Assembly: GCA_934307065.1 (NCBI GenBank)
Contig: CAKRCD010000015.1
Coordinates: 1 to 47,112, forward strand
Length of the DNA stretch: 47,112 bases
Reading direction: 5' to 3'
From: an uncultured Bariatricus sp.
GTDB taxonomy: Bacteria; Bacillota; Clostridia; Lachnospirales; Lachnospiraceae
The position numbers were made by a program, and so were the translations under genes. The notes below the pieces were generated by a model that saw nothing but the letters and a program-made list of their open reading frames with translations, was not told where the DNA came from and ran no database searches. Shown in pieces: positions 26,518-35,401 of this stretch (its first letter is position 1; each line of letters begins with the position of its first letter).

Positions 26518-28178
26518 ATATCGAAGCAGCCGCCTCCTATGAATTCCCGAAGCAGGGAATTTGCAGGAATATCCGCATTTCCCATTCCCACAAAATAATC
26601 CAGAAATTTGAGCAGACGTTTCGCTTCTACATATTCTTCGCAGTCTTTCTCGATTCCAAACAAAAGAGGCTCTACATATGGTTTCAGCACTGCAAGCTCA
26701 TACAGGAGTGCGGAGTTAAACATAACATCCGCTTCTTCCTGATATGGGAAAATATTTTTCTCCTCACCTCTGCGTACAGAATCCCACATGGCAATGGTCT
26801 GTTTTGCCGAAGCGCCTCTGGTTCTTGCGTCTCTGACCATACGGCGAAGCAATCTGCCATCCGTAGAAGAAATCCGATTGTGCTCATCTACATTTAACTG
26901 AGTCAGCGCACTGATATAAATCTTAAACTTATGCTCCCGTGGAAGTCCGTAAGTCAGACGGTCATTCAGGCAATGGATTCCTTCCAATAGGAGAATGTCA
27001 TTCTCTCCAAGCTCCATGAAATCGCCTTTGTATTCCCGCTTCCCGGTCTTGAAATTGAATCTTGGAATTTCTACCCGCTTTCCTGCAAGCAACGCTTCCA
27101 AATCTTCGTTTAACTTCTTCATGTCCACGCAGTCAATGCACTCAAAATCTAACTTTCCATCTTCATCTCTCGGTGCAAATTCCCGGTCTACAAAATAATT
27201 ATCCACTGCCAGTGCATGCGGAACCAGTCCATTTACACGGAGCTGAATCGCCAGGCGATGGGAAAATGTTGTCTTTCCCGAAGAGGACGGACCTGCTATG
27301 AGCACGAATTTCTTCTCCGGCTGACTGGCTATCTGATTGGCTATCTGTGCAATCTTCTTCTCCTGAAGGGCTTCCTGGACAAGAATCAGTTCCTGTGGGT
27401 CATGGTACACCACAACACCATTCAAGTCTGCCACGGTTTCAATCCCCATTCTTCCGCCTTCCGTGGTGGACTCTTTGAGTACCTGGAATAGTTTCTTGCT
27501 TGGCTTGAACTCCGGCACTTCTACCGGATTTTCCGGAACCGGCATCTGCACCACCAGGCCTTCATCATACAGGTACAGCTTAAAATATTTCAAATAGCCG
27601 GTAGACGGTGCCATATATCCATAATAATAATCTTCAAATTCATTGATACTATACACGTTTACAGCAGAAACCCGGCGATAATGAAACAATTTTTCTTTAT
27701 CATACATTCCATACTGCCGGAATCTCTGAATTGCTTCATCTGTATGAATCTTCTGTTTCATAATCGGCAGATTCATTTCTGCCAGTTCATGCATACGGGC
27801 TTCTATTTTCTCAAGCAGTTCTTCATCCAGATTTACATTCCCTGCTATGGTAAAATAATACCCTCTGCTAACGGAAAATCGTGCCATGACTTTCTGAATT
27901 TTCTCGTGTCCGATAACATCATAAATTGCTTTCACTAACAGAAAACTGATTCCTCTTTTGTAAGTAAGATTTCCAATCTCTGTTCCTGTAGTCACGAATC
28001 TCAATTCACTGTCGGTCTTTAAACGCTTATGTAATTCCTGAAGTTTTCCATTTACAAATACAAGTATAATATCATGCGGATAAGCACCCTGGTTCTCCTT
28101 CGCAATCTCCAGATAAGGAGTGCCTTTTGGATATTCCATGACCTTTCCATCTATGATTACACGAAGCATTTCATTCAT
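26514..28178 (-). CDS. TGS-tRNA_SAD-uridine kinase fusion protein
   Basis: A 554-residue three-part protein. The N-terminal 60 residues resemble a TGS domain (VIIDGKVMEYPKGTPYLEIA). Residues about 70-230 resemble the threonyl-tRNA-synthetase second additional domain. The C-terminal half is a uridine-kinase/phosphoribulokinase fold with P-loop GPSSSGKTTF near residue 295, the substrate region AVDNYFVDR, and LLLEGIHCLND. It is annotated in Firmicutes as a nucleoside or uridine kinase, but the aminoacyl-tRNA-synthetase-like front suggests RNA or tRNA binding. It is the last gene of the dgt-dnaG-rpoD-trmK-nif3 run. A ribosome binding site (AAGGTGG) supports the ATG at 28178. Confidence 0.9.
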   Translation of the reverse strand: MNEMLRVIIDGKVMEYPKGTPYLEIAKENQGAYPHDIILVFVNGKLQELHKRLKTDSELRFVTTGTEIGNLTYKRGISFLLVKAIYDVIGHEKIQKVMARFSVSRGYYFTIAGNVNLDEELLEKIEARMHELAEMNLPIMKQKIHTDEAIQRFRQYGMYDKEKLFHYRRVSAVNVYSINEFEDYYYGYMAPSTGYLKYFKLYLYDEGLVVQMPVPENPVEVPEFKPSKKLFQVLKESTTEGGRMGIETVADLNGVVVYHDPQELILVQEALQEKKIAQIANQIASQPEKKFVLIAGPSSSGKTTFSHRLAIQLRVNGLVPHALAVDNYFVDREFAPRDEDGKLDFECIDCVDMKKLNEDLEALLAGKRVEIPRFNFKTGKREYKGDFMELGENDILLLEGIHCLNDRLTYGLPREHKFKIYISALTQLNVDEHNRISSTDGRLLRRMVRDARTRGASAKQTIAMWDSVRRGEEKNIFPYQEEADVMFNSALLYELAVLKPYVEPLLFGIEKDCEEYVEAKRLLKFLDYFVGMGNADIPANSLLREFIGGGCFDI

Positions 28179-28208
28179 ATTTATCTACCACCTTTTCACA
28201 CATTAAAT

Positions 28209-28991
28209 TTACAACACCTGAAATGGGTGTTTTACCGGTGCAGTCTTTATTTCGATTTGTGGAAAATGCACTTGACAGAATTTACGCATATCTCCTACAT
28301 AAATGTACTCTGTTCCGTAATGTCCTGCGTCAATCACAGTCAGTCCCTGTGCTACGGCATCGATTCCTTCGTGATGGTCTACATCTCCGGTGACCAGCAC
28401 ATCCGCCTGTTTTGCAAGTGCATCGGAAATCACACTCTTTCCAGAGCCCGGGGAAACAGCAATCCGCTTTACCTTTGTTCCAAGATTACCAAACACTTTT
28501 ACATTGGGAAGCATTAATTTTTCCTTCACAAACTCACAACACTGGACCAGTGTCATCTCACACTTCAGGCTTCCCACTCTGCCGATTCCCTCTTCTATTC
28601 CATTTTCCACACTGGTTACATCCAACACTTCCATATCTTCCATATCAAGATATTCAGCGGAAAGTGCTGCCATTCCTTTCACATCATAGTTAGTGTGCAT
28701 GGCATAATAGGAAAGGTCATTCTGAATCATTTTCATTAATCTGCGACCGATAAAATCCTGGTCTGTTACCCGTTTTACCGGCTTGAAAATCATCGGATGG
28801 TGGGTCAGAAGCATATCTGCGCCCCATGTTACCGCCTCATCTATGACTTCATCTGTGGCATCCAATGCAATATAGATTTTCTTTATTTCCTTATCCATTC
28901 TCCCGGCGAGAAGCCCTACGTTATCCCATTCCAAGGCATAACGTGTGGGATACCTCTCTTCTATCTTCTGAATGATATCACTACAAATCAT
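28209..28991 (-). CDS. Nif3-like dinuclear metal-centre protein
   Basis: Member of the NIF3/YqfO family, which forms hexamers with a two-metal site; it has been linked to GTP cyclohydrolase-like or regulatory roles, and the physiological function is not settled. WDNVGLLAG near the N-terminus and the metal ligands in LLTHHPMIFK are present, with a second metal motif GHYGTE in the C-terminal part. The start is set at 28991 (MICSDIIQKIEERYP, 260 residues), because AGAGAGG lies 8 nt upstream. It directly follows trmK, as yqfO follows yqfN in Bacillus. Confidence 0.92.
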   Translation of the reverse strand: MICSDIIQKIEERYPTRYALEWDNVGLLAGRMDKEIKKIYIALDATDEVIDEAVTWGADMLLTHHPMIFKPVKRVTDQDFIGRRLMKMIQNDLSYYAMHTNYDVKGMAALSAEYLDMEDMEVLDVTSVENGIEEGIGRVGSLKCEMTLVQCCEFVKEKLMLPNVKVFGNLGTKVKRIAVSPGSGKSVISDALAKQADVLVTGDVDHHEGIDAVAQGLTVIDAGHYGTEYIYVGDMRKFCQVHFPQIEIKTAPVKHPFQVL

Positions 28992-29082
28992 TGTATCTTC
29001 CTCTCTTCTTCTATCATCCGCCATTTATACAATCTGCTATTTATGTAATCTGCCCTGTATAACCTGCCATTTTCATCATCTG

Positions 29083-29790
29083 CTATGCGAAATATGTTTC
29101 TAAAATATGCTGCACATGCTGAATCTGTGCTTCCACTTCTCTCCGGCGTTCCTTTGCCCGTTCCGTGTCCTGTTTTGCTAAAGATTCCAGAACTCCGTGA
29201 CAAATCTGGATTTCACGCTCCAGAAACTGCTTTAGTACAGGATGAGCTGTGGCAAGCAGATATTTCCCATATTCCAGTTCTTCCGGTTTCCAGCTTTCCC
29301 CTGTCATTTCTCCCGGCTTTACCTTCATCATAGGATAATATTTTCCATCTTCGTAAACCATGTCCTCTGCCAAAACTCTATAACCATTTTCCAACAGATA
29401 CATTCTGAACTTTTCCAGTTCTGACTGGGGCTGAAGAACCAGTTCCTGTAACTGAAGAGCCGTCTTGCGGCCTTCTTCCAGAATCTTTATCATCAGGGCA
29501 CCACCCATACCGGCTATCACTGCGCAGTCTGCTTCTCCTGCCTGTAATTTTGCCATGCCGTCTGACAGGCGGGTCTGAATCTGATGTTCCAGTCCGTGTG
29601 CCTTAATATGTTCTTCCGCACGTTCCAATGGTCCTTTATTAATATCCATTGCAATTGCCTGCGGAATTTTTTCATTTTCCATTAAATAAATTGGTATGTA
29701 GGCATGGTCTGTCCCGATATCAGCCAGTCTCATGCCCGGTGACACTAAATCTGCCACCGCCTGTAATCGTTTCGATAACTCTATCTTCAT
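29083..29790 (-). CDS. trmK: tRNA (adenine-22-N1)-methyltransferase
   Basis: SAM-dependent enzyme that makes m1A22 in tRNA. The SAM-binding motif is LADIGTDHAYIPIYLM, followed by VIAGMGGALM and the LQPQSELEKFR segment typical of TrmK/YqfN. The C-terminal 50 residues form a charged coiled coil. Its ATG overlaps the rpoD stop codon (TAATG), so translation is coupled to that of the sigma factor. The length, 235 residues, is normal. Confidence 0.95.
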   Translation of the reverse strand: MKIELSKRLQAVADLVSPGMRLADIGTDHAYIPIYLMENEKIPQAIAMDINKGPLERAEEHIKAHGLEHQIQTRLSDGMAKLQAGEADCAVIAGMGGALMIKILEEGRKTALQLQELVLQPQSELEKFRMYLLENGYRVLAEDMVYEDGKYYPMMKVKPGEMTGESWKPEELEYGKYLLATAHPVLKQFLEREIQICHGVLESLAKQDTERAKERRREVEAQIQHVQHILETYFA

Positions 29791-30914
29791 TATTCCAAAT
29801 AGTCCTTTAATTTTCTGCTTCTGCTCGGATGACGCAGCTTCCGGAGTGCTTTCGCCTCAATCTGACGGATCCGCTCTCTCGTCACATCAAATTCTTTTCC
29901 CACTTCTTCCAGTGTTCTTGCGCGTCCGTCATCCAGTCCGAACCGCAGGCGGAGCACCTTCTGTTCTCGGTCAGTCAGTGTATCCATAGCCTCATCAAGC
30001 TGTTCTCTTAATAAGGTCTGGGTCGCTGCGTCAACCGGAACCATCACATGGTCATCCTGAATAAAATCTCCCAGATGACTGTCATCTTCTTCCCCGATTG
30101 GGGTTTCCAGAGAAACCGGTTCCTGGGAAATCTTCATAATCTCCCGCACACGTTCTACCGGCATTTTCATTTCTTTTGCAATTTCTTCCGGCTGTGGTTC
30201 TCTGCCAAGTTCCTGAAGAAGCTGACGGGATGTGCGGCTTACTTTGTTAATCGTCTCCACCATATGAACTGGAATACGGATGGTTCTTGCCTGGTCTGCC
30301 AGCGCACGGGTAATTGCCTGACGGATCCACCAGGTGGCATAGGTGCTGAACTTAAAGCCTTTTTCATAGTCGAACTTCTCTACTGCCTTGATCAGCCCCA
30401 GATTTCCTTCCTGAATCAAATCCAGAAACTGCATGCCGCGTCCCACATAACGCTTTGCAATACTGACCACAAGACGCAGATTAGCCTCTGTCAGACGTTT
30501 CTTTGCTTCTTCGTCTCCATCTGCCATCCGTCTTGCCAGTTCCACTTCTTCATCCGAAGTAAGAAGCGGAACCTTCCCGATTTCCTTCAGATACATGCGT
30601 ACCGGGTCCTCTGTACTGATTCCTTCCGGTACAGACAAATCTATTTTTTCTAAATCAATTTCTTCTTCCTCAGATAAATCGATGTCTATATCATCATCCT
30701 CTTCCACTTCTTCCAGTGTGTTCCCAGTCTGCAAAACATCAATTTCCTTTTGTTCCAGATAATCATATACTTTTTCCATCATCTCGGGAGAAAGTTCCAT
30801 ATCTTTCAGAAAACTTTCCACTTCCTGCAGTTCTAAAATATTTTTCTTTGTTTTCGCAAGCGCTTCTAATTCTTTTAATTTTTCTTCCAATGTTACTACC
30901 TTTGTTGCTTCCAT
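29790..30914 (-). CDS. rpoD: Primary sigma factor (sigma-A/RpoD)
   Basis: Directs RNA polymerase to housekeeping promoters, in agreement with the many TTGACA/TATAAT-like sites in this window. Region 2 is [17 protein letters not shown] and [20 protein letters not shown], with [15 protein letters not shown] for -10 recognition; region 4.2 is the C-terminal helix-turn-helix [18 protein letters not shown] short region 1.1 is followed by an acidic stretch ([18 protein letters not shown]). At 374 residues it equals the Bacillus type. It sits 39 nt after dnaG, the classic primase-sigma arrangement. Confidence 0.98.
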   Translation of the reverse strand: MEATKVVTLEEKLKELEALAKTKKNILELQEVESFLKDMELSPEMMEKVYDYLEQKEIDVLQTGNTLEEVEEDDDIDIDLSEEEEIDLEKIDLSVPEGISTEDPVRMYLKEIGKVPLLTSDEEVELARRMADGDEEAKKRLTEANLRLVVSIAKRYVGRGMQFLDLIQEGNLGLIKAVEKFDYEKGFKFSTYATWWIRQAITRALADQARTIRIPVHMVETINKVSRTSRQLLQELGREPQPEEIAKEMKMPVERVREIMKISQEPVSLETPIGEEDDSHLGDFIQDDHVMVPVDAATQTLLREQLDEAMDTLTDREQKVLRLRFGLDDGRARTLEEVGKEFDVTRERIRQIEAKALRKLRHPSRSRKLKDYLE

Positions 30915-30953
30915 GTAGTATCCTTTCTCTCATTGCTTGTTTATATTTTGTCC

Positions 30954-32729
30954 CTAATCAATGGAAATATGCAGTTTCCGTAAGTCCTGCAACGCTTTCT
31001 TTGCTTCCATCAGCCTTTGCAGCCCCTGAATATCAGTCGGTGACAAATTACGTGTTGCCTCATCAATGCTATAAGTCTTTACACGGATGATTGTTTCCTT
31101 GATTGCTTTCTCCTCTTCCTGTTTCGTGGTCAGTTCCCGGATCCGGGTATGGAATAAGGAAGCTGCTTCTCTATGTTCTTCCTCCTCCGTAAAATAATTC
31201 ATAATTTGAGCCGGATTTACCTCACCTTTCTCATACTGCTCAAATAACAGTTCTGCCACTTTCTTGTATAAATCTTTTGTAAAATCTTCCGGTGTAATGT
31301 ATTTACAAATCTGTCCAAATAATTCTTCATGGTCTATCAGCCATGTGAGCAGAATCTTCTGGGAAGTAAGGTTTCCGTCCTCTTTGTGATTCTCTCTTGA
31401 AATCGCTGTACTCGGTCGGGATGCGGGTGTTGCCATTCCTGCCTGCACTGCCGTTTTTACCACCAGTTTCCGAAGTTCCTCTGCACTGATCCGATAAGTT
31501 CTCGCCACTGCCTCTATATAGTTCGTCCGTTCGATTTCTTCTTCAAACTCTGTAAGCCATCTTGCAGCCACCTTCAGGAAATCAGTCTTTCCTTCCGGCG
31601 AGTTCATATCATAGTCCTTCTCCAGCATTTCCAGACGGAACATGAATCCATTTCTTGCCTTGGCAATCCGCTCCTCAAAGGCCTCTGCTCCAAGATTCTT
31701 AATAAATTCGTCCGGATCTTTATACGGCTCCATTCGGATTACCTTTGCCGTAATTCCCGCTTCTTTCAAAATCGGAACTGCCCTGAGTGCAGCTTTCGTT
31801 CCTGCCTCATCACTGTCATACGTCAGATATACTTCATTCACATAGCGTTTAATCAAAGATGCATGTCCTGAAGTGAGTGCAGTTCCAAGAGAAGCGACTG
31901 CATTGGTAAATCCTGCCTGATGCAGCGAAATCACATCCATATATCCTTCACAGATGAGGAAATAAGATTTTCGTGAAGTCCGTGCCCTGTGCAGTCCATA
32001 CAGATTCCGGCTCTTATCAAATATCAGTGTTTCCGGTGAATTCAGGTATTTCGGTTTGCCGTCCCCCATCACACGGCCACCGAATCCAATAACCCGGTTA
32101 TTGGCATCCATAATCGGAAACATGACACGATTCCAGAATTTGTCATAGATTCCCTGCTTCTCGTCTACATTGGCAAGACCGGCTTTTACAATCAGTTCGT
32201 CCGAATATCCCTTGGTCTTCAGATATTTATACAAATCATCACTGTATTTATTGGAATACCCGAGTCCAAAAGCGGTAATTGTTTCCTCGCTGAGCTGTCG
32301 TTTCCGCAAATACTCATATCCCACCTTGCCGCCCGGTGACTTGAGCTGCGCATAAAAATATTTTGCAGCCAGCTTATTCATCTCCAGTAAGGTTACCCGT
32401 AAATCTGCCCGTTCCTTCGCTTCTTTGGAATATTCTTCTTCTGGGAGTTCAATGCCTGCACGTTCTGCAAGAAACCGCAATGCCTCAAGAAATGTATAGT
32501 TTTCATATTCCATAATAAAGGTAAATACATTTCCTCCTGCACCGCAGCCAAAACAATAATACATCTGCTTGTCCCGGCTCACGGAAAAAGAAGGAGATTT
32601 TTCATTGTGAAACGGGCAAAGTCCAAAATAAGAGCTGCCCTTTTTCTGCAATCTCACATACTGGGAAATGACATCCACAATGTCATTTCTACTTCTTACT
32701 TCTTCTATGATTTCATCTGAATAATACAT
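30954..32729 (-). CDS. dnaG: DNA primase
   Basis: Makes RNA primers for replication. The N-terminal CHC2 zinc finger uses C38, H41, C59 and C62 (CPFHNEKSPSF ... CFGCGAGG). The TOPRIM catalytic core shows LICEGYMDVISL and TYDSDEAG. The C-terminal part, which would bind the helicase, is poorly conserved. At 591 residues it is full length. It lies in the gene run dgt-dnaG-rpoD. Confidence 0.97.
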   Translation of the reverse strand: MYYSDEIIEEVRSRNDIVDVISQYVRLQKKGSSYFGLCPFHNEKSPSFSVSRDKQMYYCFGCGAGGNVFTFIMEYENYTFLEALRFLAERAGIELPEEEYSKEAKERADLRVTLLEMNKLAAKYFYAQLKSPGGKVGYEYLRKRQLSEETITAFGLGYSNKYSDDLYKYLKTKGYSDELIVKAGLANVDEKQGIYDKFWNRVMFPIMDANNRVIGFGGRVMGDGKPKYLNSPETLIFDKSRNLYGLHRARTSRKSYFLICEGYMDVISLHQAGFTNAVASLGTALTSGHASLIKRYVNEVYLTYDSDEAGTKAALRAVPILKEAGITAKVIRMEPYKDPDEFIKNLGAEAFEERIAKARNGFMFRLEMLEKDYDMNSPEGKTDFLKVAARWLTEFEEEIERTNYIEAVARTYRISAEELRKLVVKTAVQAGMATPASRPSTAISRENHKEDGNLTSQKILLTWLIDHEELFGQICKYITPEDFTKDLYKKVAELLFEQYEKGEVNPAQIMNYFTEEEEHREAASLFHTRIRELTTKQEEEKAIKETIIRVKTYSIDEATRNLSPTDIQGLQRLMEAKKALQDLRKLHISID

Positions 32730-32818
32730 TCTTTTCTATGCCTTCCTGACTCTCTGACAGCTATCTGTCCATTCTTTCCAAATATTATCTTCCACTCGAT
32801 TATACTACTTTATTTTCA

Positions 32819-33823
32819 TCAAAATTTCCATGCTTTCGGAACAAAAATATCCTCAAATTTTTTCACTGCATATGTATCGGTCATTCCTGCAATATAATCG
32901 CACACCGCCTGTTCTTCGGAATCACCTAGTTCAATTCGTTTCCGGTTATGCTCCGGCAGCAACTCAATACGGTCCTCATAGTATAAATATAATTTTTCTA
33001 CCATCTGCACTGCCTTGCCTTCTTCCCCCTTTGCCTGCGGATTCTGATATACATTGGCAAACATATATTTTCGCAATTCAGCCATTGCCTGACTGATTTC
33101 ATCCGACATACGGATAGACGGCTGGTCCATACTGTTTGTAATCACATCGTGAATCAGACGGTTTAATCTTTCCCGGACATTCTTTCCAAGGGTATTACGC
33201 AGTTCCTTCGGGATATCTTCTTCTGAAATAATCCCGCCACGAATTGCATCATCAATATCATGATTAATATACGCAATCTTATCTGACAGCCTGACAATCT
33301 GTCCTTCCAAGGTCGATGGATGTCCCGCTGTCTGATGGTTCAGAATTCCATCCCGCACTTCCCATGTCAGATTTAAGCCCCTGCCATCCTTCTCCAGAAA
33401 TTGCACTACACGTACGCTCTGCTCATTATGACGGAATCCACCAGGGCACACATCATTCAGTGCCCGTTCTCCTGCATGTCCAAATGGTGTATGCCCCAAA
33501 TCATGTCCAAGACTGATGGCCTCTGCCAAATCTTCATTTAAACGTAATGCCTTGGCTATGGTTCTGGCATTCTGTGATACCTCAAGAGTATGAGTAAGAC
33601 GGGTCCGGTAATGATCCCCCTTCGGCAACAGAAATACCTGTGTTTTCTGCTTCAGCCTGCGGAATGCTTTACTATGTAGAATTCTGTCCCTGTCACGCTG
33701 AAAGACCGGACGGATATCGCATTGCTCCTCCGGTGTCTCTCTGCCTCTCGTATTGATACTCAGAGTCGCATACGGACTCAGGCACTCTCTCTCACGCTGT
33801 TCCATCTGTTCCCTTATTGTCAT
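32819..33823 (-). CDS. dgt: dGTP triphosphohydrolase-like HD protein
   Basis: HD-domain enzyme that removes triphosphate from dNTPs, limiting the dNTP pool. The metal-binding residues are visible as RTRLTHTLEV, then SLGHDLGHTPFGHAGE, and a late Asp in LSDKIAYINHDIDDA. At 334 residues it belongs to the short dGTPase-like family found before dnaG in Clostridia. AAGGAGG lies 5 nt before the ATG. It appears to open the macromolecular-synthesis operon; no clear promoter was picked out in the AT-rich 200 bp upstream. Confidence 0.93.
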   Translation of the reverse strand: MTIREQMEQRERECLSPYATLSINTRGRETPEEQCDIRPVFQRDRDRILHSKAFRRLKQKTQVFLLPKGDHYRTRLTHTLEVSQNARTIAKALRLNEDLAEAISLGHDLGHTPFGHAGERALNDVCPGGFRHNEQSVRVVQFLEKDGRGLNLTWEVRDGILNHQTAGHPSTLEGQIVRLSDKIAYINHDIDDAIRGGIISEEDIPKELRNTLGKNVRERLNRLIHDVITNSMDQPSIRMSDEISQAMAELRKYMFANVYQNPQAKGEEGKAVQMVEKLYLYYEDRIELLPEHNRKRIELGDSEEQAVCDYIAGMTDTYAVKKFEDIFVPKAWKF

Positions 33824-33960
33824 ATGAGCCTCCTTCTGTGACAGGCAAAACTATATTCATGTATTTGCAAACCCGCACGATAAATGGTATTTTTGAAATA
33901 TTCTATCTATTTTTTGTTTTTTTAATAATATTGCGAATATATATTTTTTTTACTTTTTTG

Positions 33961-33989
33961 TTGACTTTCATCATCCTATAGTGTATTAT
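33961..33989 (+). promoter_or_regulatory. Promoter of the tRNA-Leu gene
   Basis: TTGACT (33961-33966) and TATTAT (33984-33989) are 17 nt apart; the start point would lie about 30 nt before the tRNA. The preceding 33.85-33.96 kb is very AT-rich, with poly-A/T tracts. Confidence 0.85.
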
Positions 33990-34024
33990 AACACTTGTCA
34001 AGCGAGTGAGCAAATCATTCGTAA

Positions 34025-34109
34025 GCGGAAGTGTCGGAACTGGCAGACGAGCAAGACTAAGGATCTTGTGACTATTGCAGTCGTGTGGGTTCAAGTCCCA
34101 TCTTCCGCA
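34025..34109 (+). tRNA. tRNA-Leu, anticodon AAG
   Basis: An 85-nt class II tRNA. Acceptor strands GCGGAAG and CTTCCGC pair perfectly, with A as discriminator. The anticodon stem CAAGA/TCTTG encloses loop CTAAGGA, giving anticodon AAG (34059-34061), which reads CUU. A long variable arm and the T loop GTTCAAGTC follow. CCA is not encoded (TCA follows the discriminator). Anticodon AAG needs A34-to-inosine editing to read CUC as well and is uncommon in bacteria, which mostly use GAG for this box. Confidence 0.97.
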
Positions 34110-34111
34110 TC

Positions 34112-34144
34112 AAAAAGGTTCAACCGAAAGGTTGGACCTTTTTT
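34112..34144 (+). terminator. Terminator of tRNA-Leu
   Basis: AAAAAGGTtCAACC and GGTTGgACCTTTTT form a near-perfect stem with a GAAA loop and end in six T, three nt after the tRNA. Confidence 0.93.
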
Positions 34145-34147
34145 AAT

Positions 34148-34268
34148 GCGGAAGGACCCTGGAACCCAGGGCCCAAGGTCTCACAACAGCAAAGCTGTTG
34201 CTCGGTCGGTTCGGCGGGAAAACGATTCACCGAAGCGTTTTCTTTTTCCGCCTCACCCCATCTTCCGC
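34148..34268. repeat. Structured segment bounded by copies of the tRNA-Leu acceptor strands
   Basis: The segment starts with GCGGAAG (34148-34154) and ends with CCCATCTTCCGC (34257-34268), identical to the 5' end and the last 12 nt of the acceptor and T arm of the adjacent tRNA-Leu. Between them lie CCCTGG/CCAGGG, CAACAGC/GCTGTTG and a longer GGCGGGAAAACG / CGTTTTCTTTTTCCGCC hairpin, so the whole can fold as a multi-arm structure closed by the acceptor-like stem. It is not a tRNA: no anticodon or T arm is visible. It may be a dispersed repeat, a tRNA pseudogene with replaced interior, or the scar of an insertion event. Confidence 0.6.
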
Positions 34269-34291
34269 TAAAAGTTTTTTATACCCATAGT

Positions 34292-34942
34292 TCAATCTCC
34301 GCTCCGGTCCGCGCAAAGCCAGCCATTGGATTTCGCCATTACCTGATGTACCACACTGATTTTTCCCATTGCTGGTGCTGTTGCAGTTCCTTGTTCGGAA
34401 GATTTTTCTGAGTTAGAATCCGGCAGTTTTCCTATATTTCTTCCCAGAATTCCTTCTGCAATGGCTTTTGCGCATTTATCCACATCCCACGCCGCCTTAT
34501 CCGTGGCATTATCTACAAAACAACACTCTATTAAAATCACACGACTTTTGGTTTTCCGAAGAACATACAACTCCTGCATATATTTTGTCCCTCTGTTTCG
34601 AATACCAAGTGCTTCGGAAATATTTGCACTGATTCTATCCGACACTTCTTTCGTGCGTCCATCATAATTTTCCACCTCACATCCAGTTCCGCCTCCTGCG
34701 TTCAGATAAATGGAAACATCCAAATCCACCGTATGTGCATTACATTTTGCAACGATAGCCGCCTGATTCTGCGACTGTGTTTTACCATTATCATCCGTAC
34801 AATCATAGACTGTATGTCCTTCGGCTCTTAAGTAAGCAATCACTTTTTCTTTTACTTTTCTGTTCTCATTTACCTCATCCAATAGTCCGGATGCACCTCT
34901 GCTTATCAACGAATGGCCTGCATGCATATTATAGCTTGCCAT
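34292..34942 (-). CDS. Phage-type N-acetylmuramoyl-L-alanine amidase (Amidase_3), probably degenerate
   Basis: Endolysin-like enzyme that would cut the peptide from peptidoglycan glycan chains. The fold is recognisable: HAGHSL with zinc ligand His10, Glu26 in VNENRKV, the VSIYLNAGGGTG segment, and catalytic Glu139 in LIECCFVDN. The third zinc ligand is normally His in VSIHxNA; here it is Tyr79 (codon TAT, one base from CAT). The C-terminus stops soon after a linker rich in Ser/Glu, with only a stub where a wall-binding domain would follow. AAAGGGG precedes the ATG. It lies next to a holin gene, as a phage lysis pair. Activity is doubtful. Confidence 0.85.
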   Translation of the reverse strand: MASYNMHAGHSLISRGASGLLDEVNENRKVKEKVIAYLRAEGHTVYDCTDDNGKTQSQNQAAIVAKCNAHTVDLDVSIYLNAGGGTGCEVENYDGRTKEVSDRISANISEALGIRNRGTKYMQELYVLRKTKSRVILIECCFVDNATDKAAWDVDKCAKAIAEGILGRNIGKLPDSNSEKSSEQGTATAPAMGKISVVHQVMAKSNGWLCADRSGD

Positions 34943-35014
34943 GGAAATCCCCTTTCTATTTCCATACTTTTTATATCCACAATTTTTCTATACTCAGGTT
35001 TATCAACTATCCGT

Positions 35015-35308
35015 TTACTCCTCTTTACTCAATTGTTTCACCACTTGATTCACATAGGTACTTAATCCTGCCACAAGAATCCCCTGTACAATTGCCGTAA
35101 AAAATGCCATGGCAATATCCTGAACACCCGCAAGACTGCATGTCGCCACTACATAAATGCCGCATATAACCATTCCAACCACTCCCAAAAGGAGTGGAAT
35201 ATATTTGTCCTTCATATACTCCGACTTCTTGACAGCAATTCCAAGAAAATATAATACAAATGCCACTATTAGCAGTTCTGGCTTCACATAATTTAGAATC
35301 TGTTCCAT
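35015..35308 (-). CDS. Phage holin family protein
   Basis: A 97-residue membrane protein with three hydrophobic segments (about residues 11-26, 36-58 and 65-86), a short charged loop (KKSEYMKDKYIP) and a charged C-terminus. This matches the small holins that accompany Amidase_3 endolysins in Clostridia phages and would make pores for the endolysin. It lies 72 nt upstream of the amidase on the same strand. No other phage gene is visible, so this is a remnant or a domesticated lysis pair. Confidence 0.82.
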   Translation of the reverse strand: MEQILNYVKPELLIVAFVLYFLGIAVKKSEYMKDKYIPLLLGVVGMVICGIYVVATCSLAGVQDIAMAFFTAIVQGILVAGLSTYVNQVVKQLSKEE

Positions 35309-35401
35309 TTCTCCGACCGCCTTTTCCCCGTTTTATATAAACCGATATTACTATAATATATGCATGAAATATGGTTTGTTTCATAAAATATATTCTTAGA
35401 T

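Noticed and set aside
30048..30653. 201-codon plus-strand open frame
   Set aside because: It is the antisense shadow of rpoD, with low-complexity composition and no homology-like motifs.
34148..34268. Second tRNA-Leu gene
   Set aside because: Only the acceptor-like ends match; there is no anticodon arm, T arm or proper length.
35365..35385. ATGAAA/TTTCAT inverted repeat upstream of the holin gene
   Set aside because: A 6-bp repeat in AT-rich DNA is expected by chance, and nothing else supports a site.
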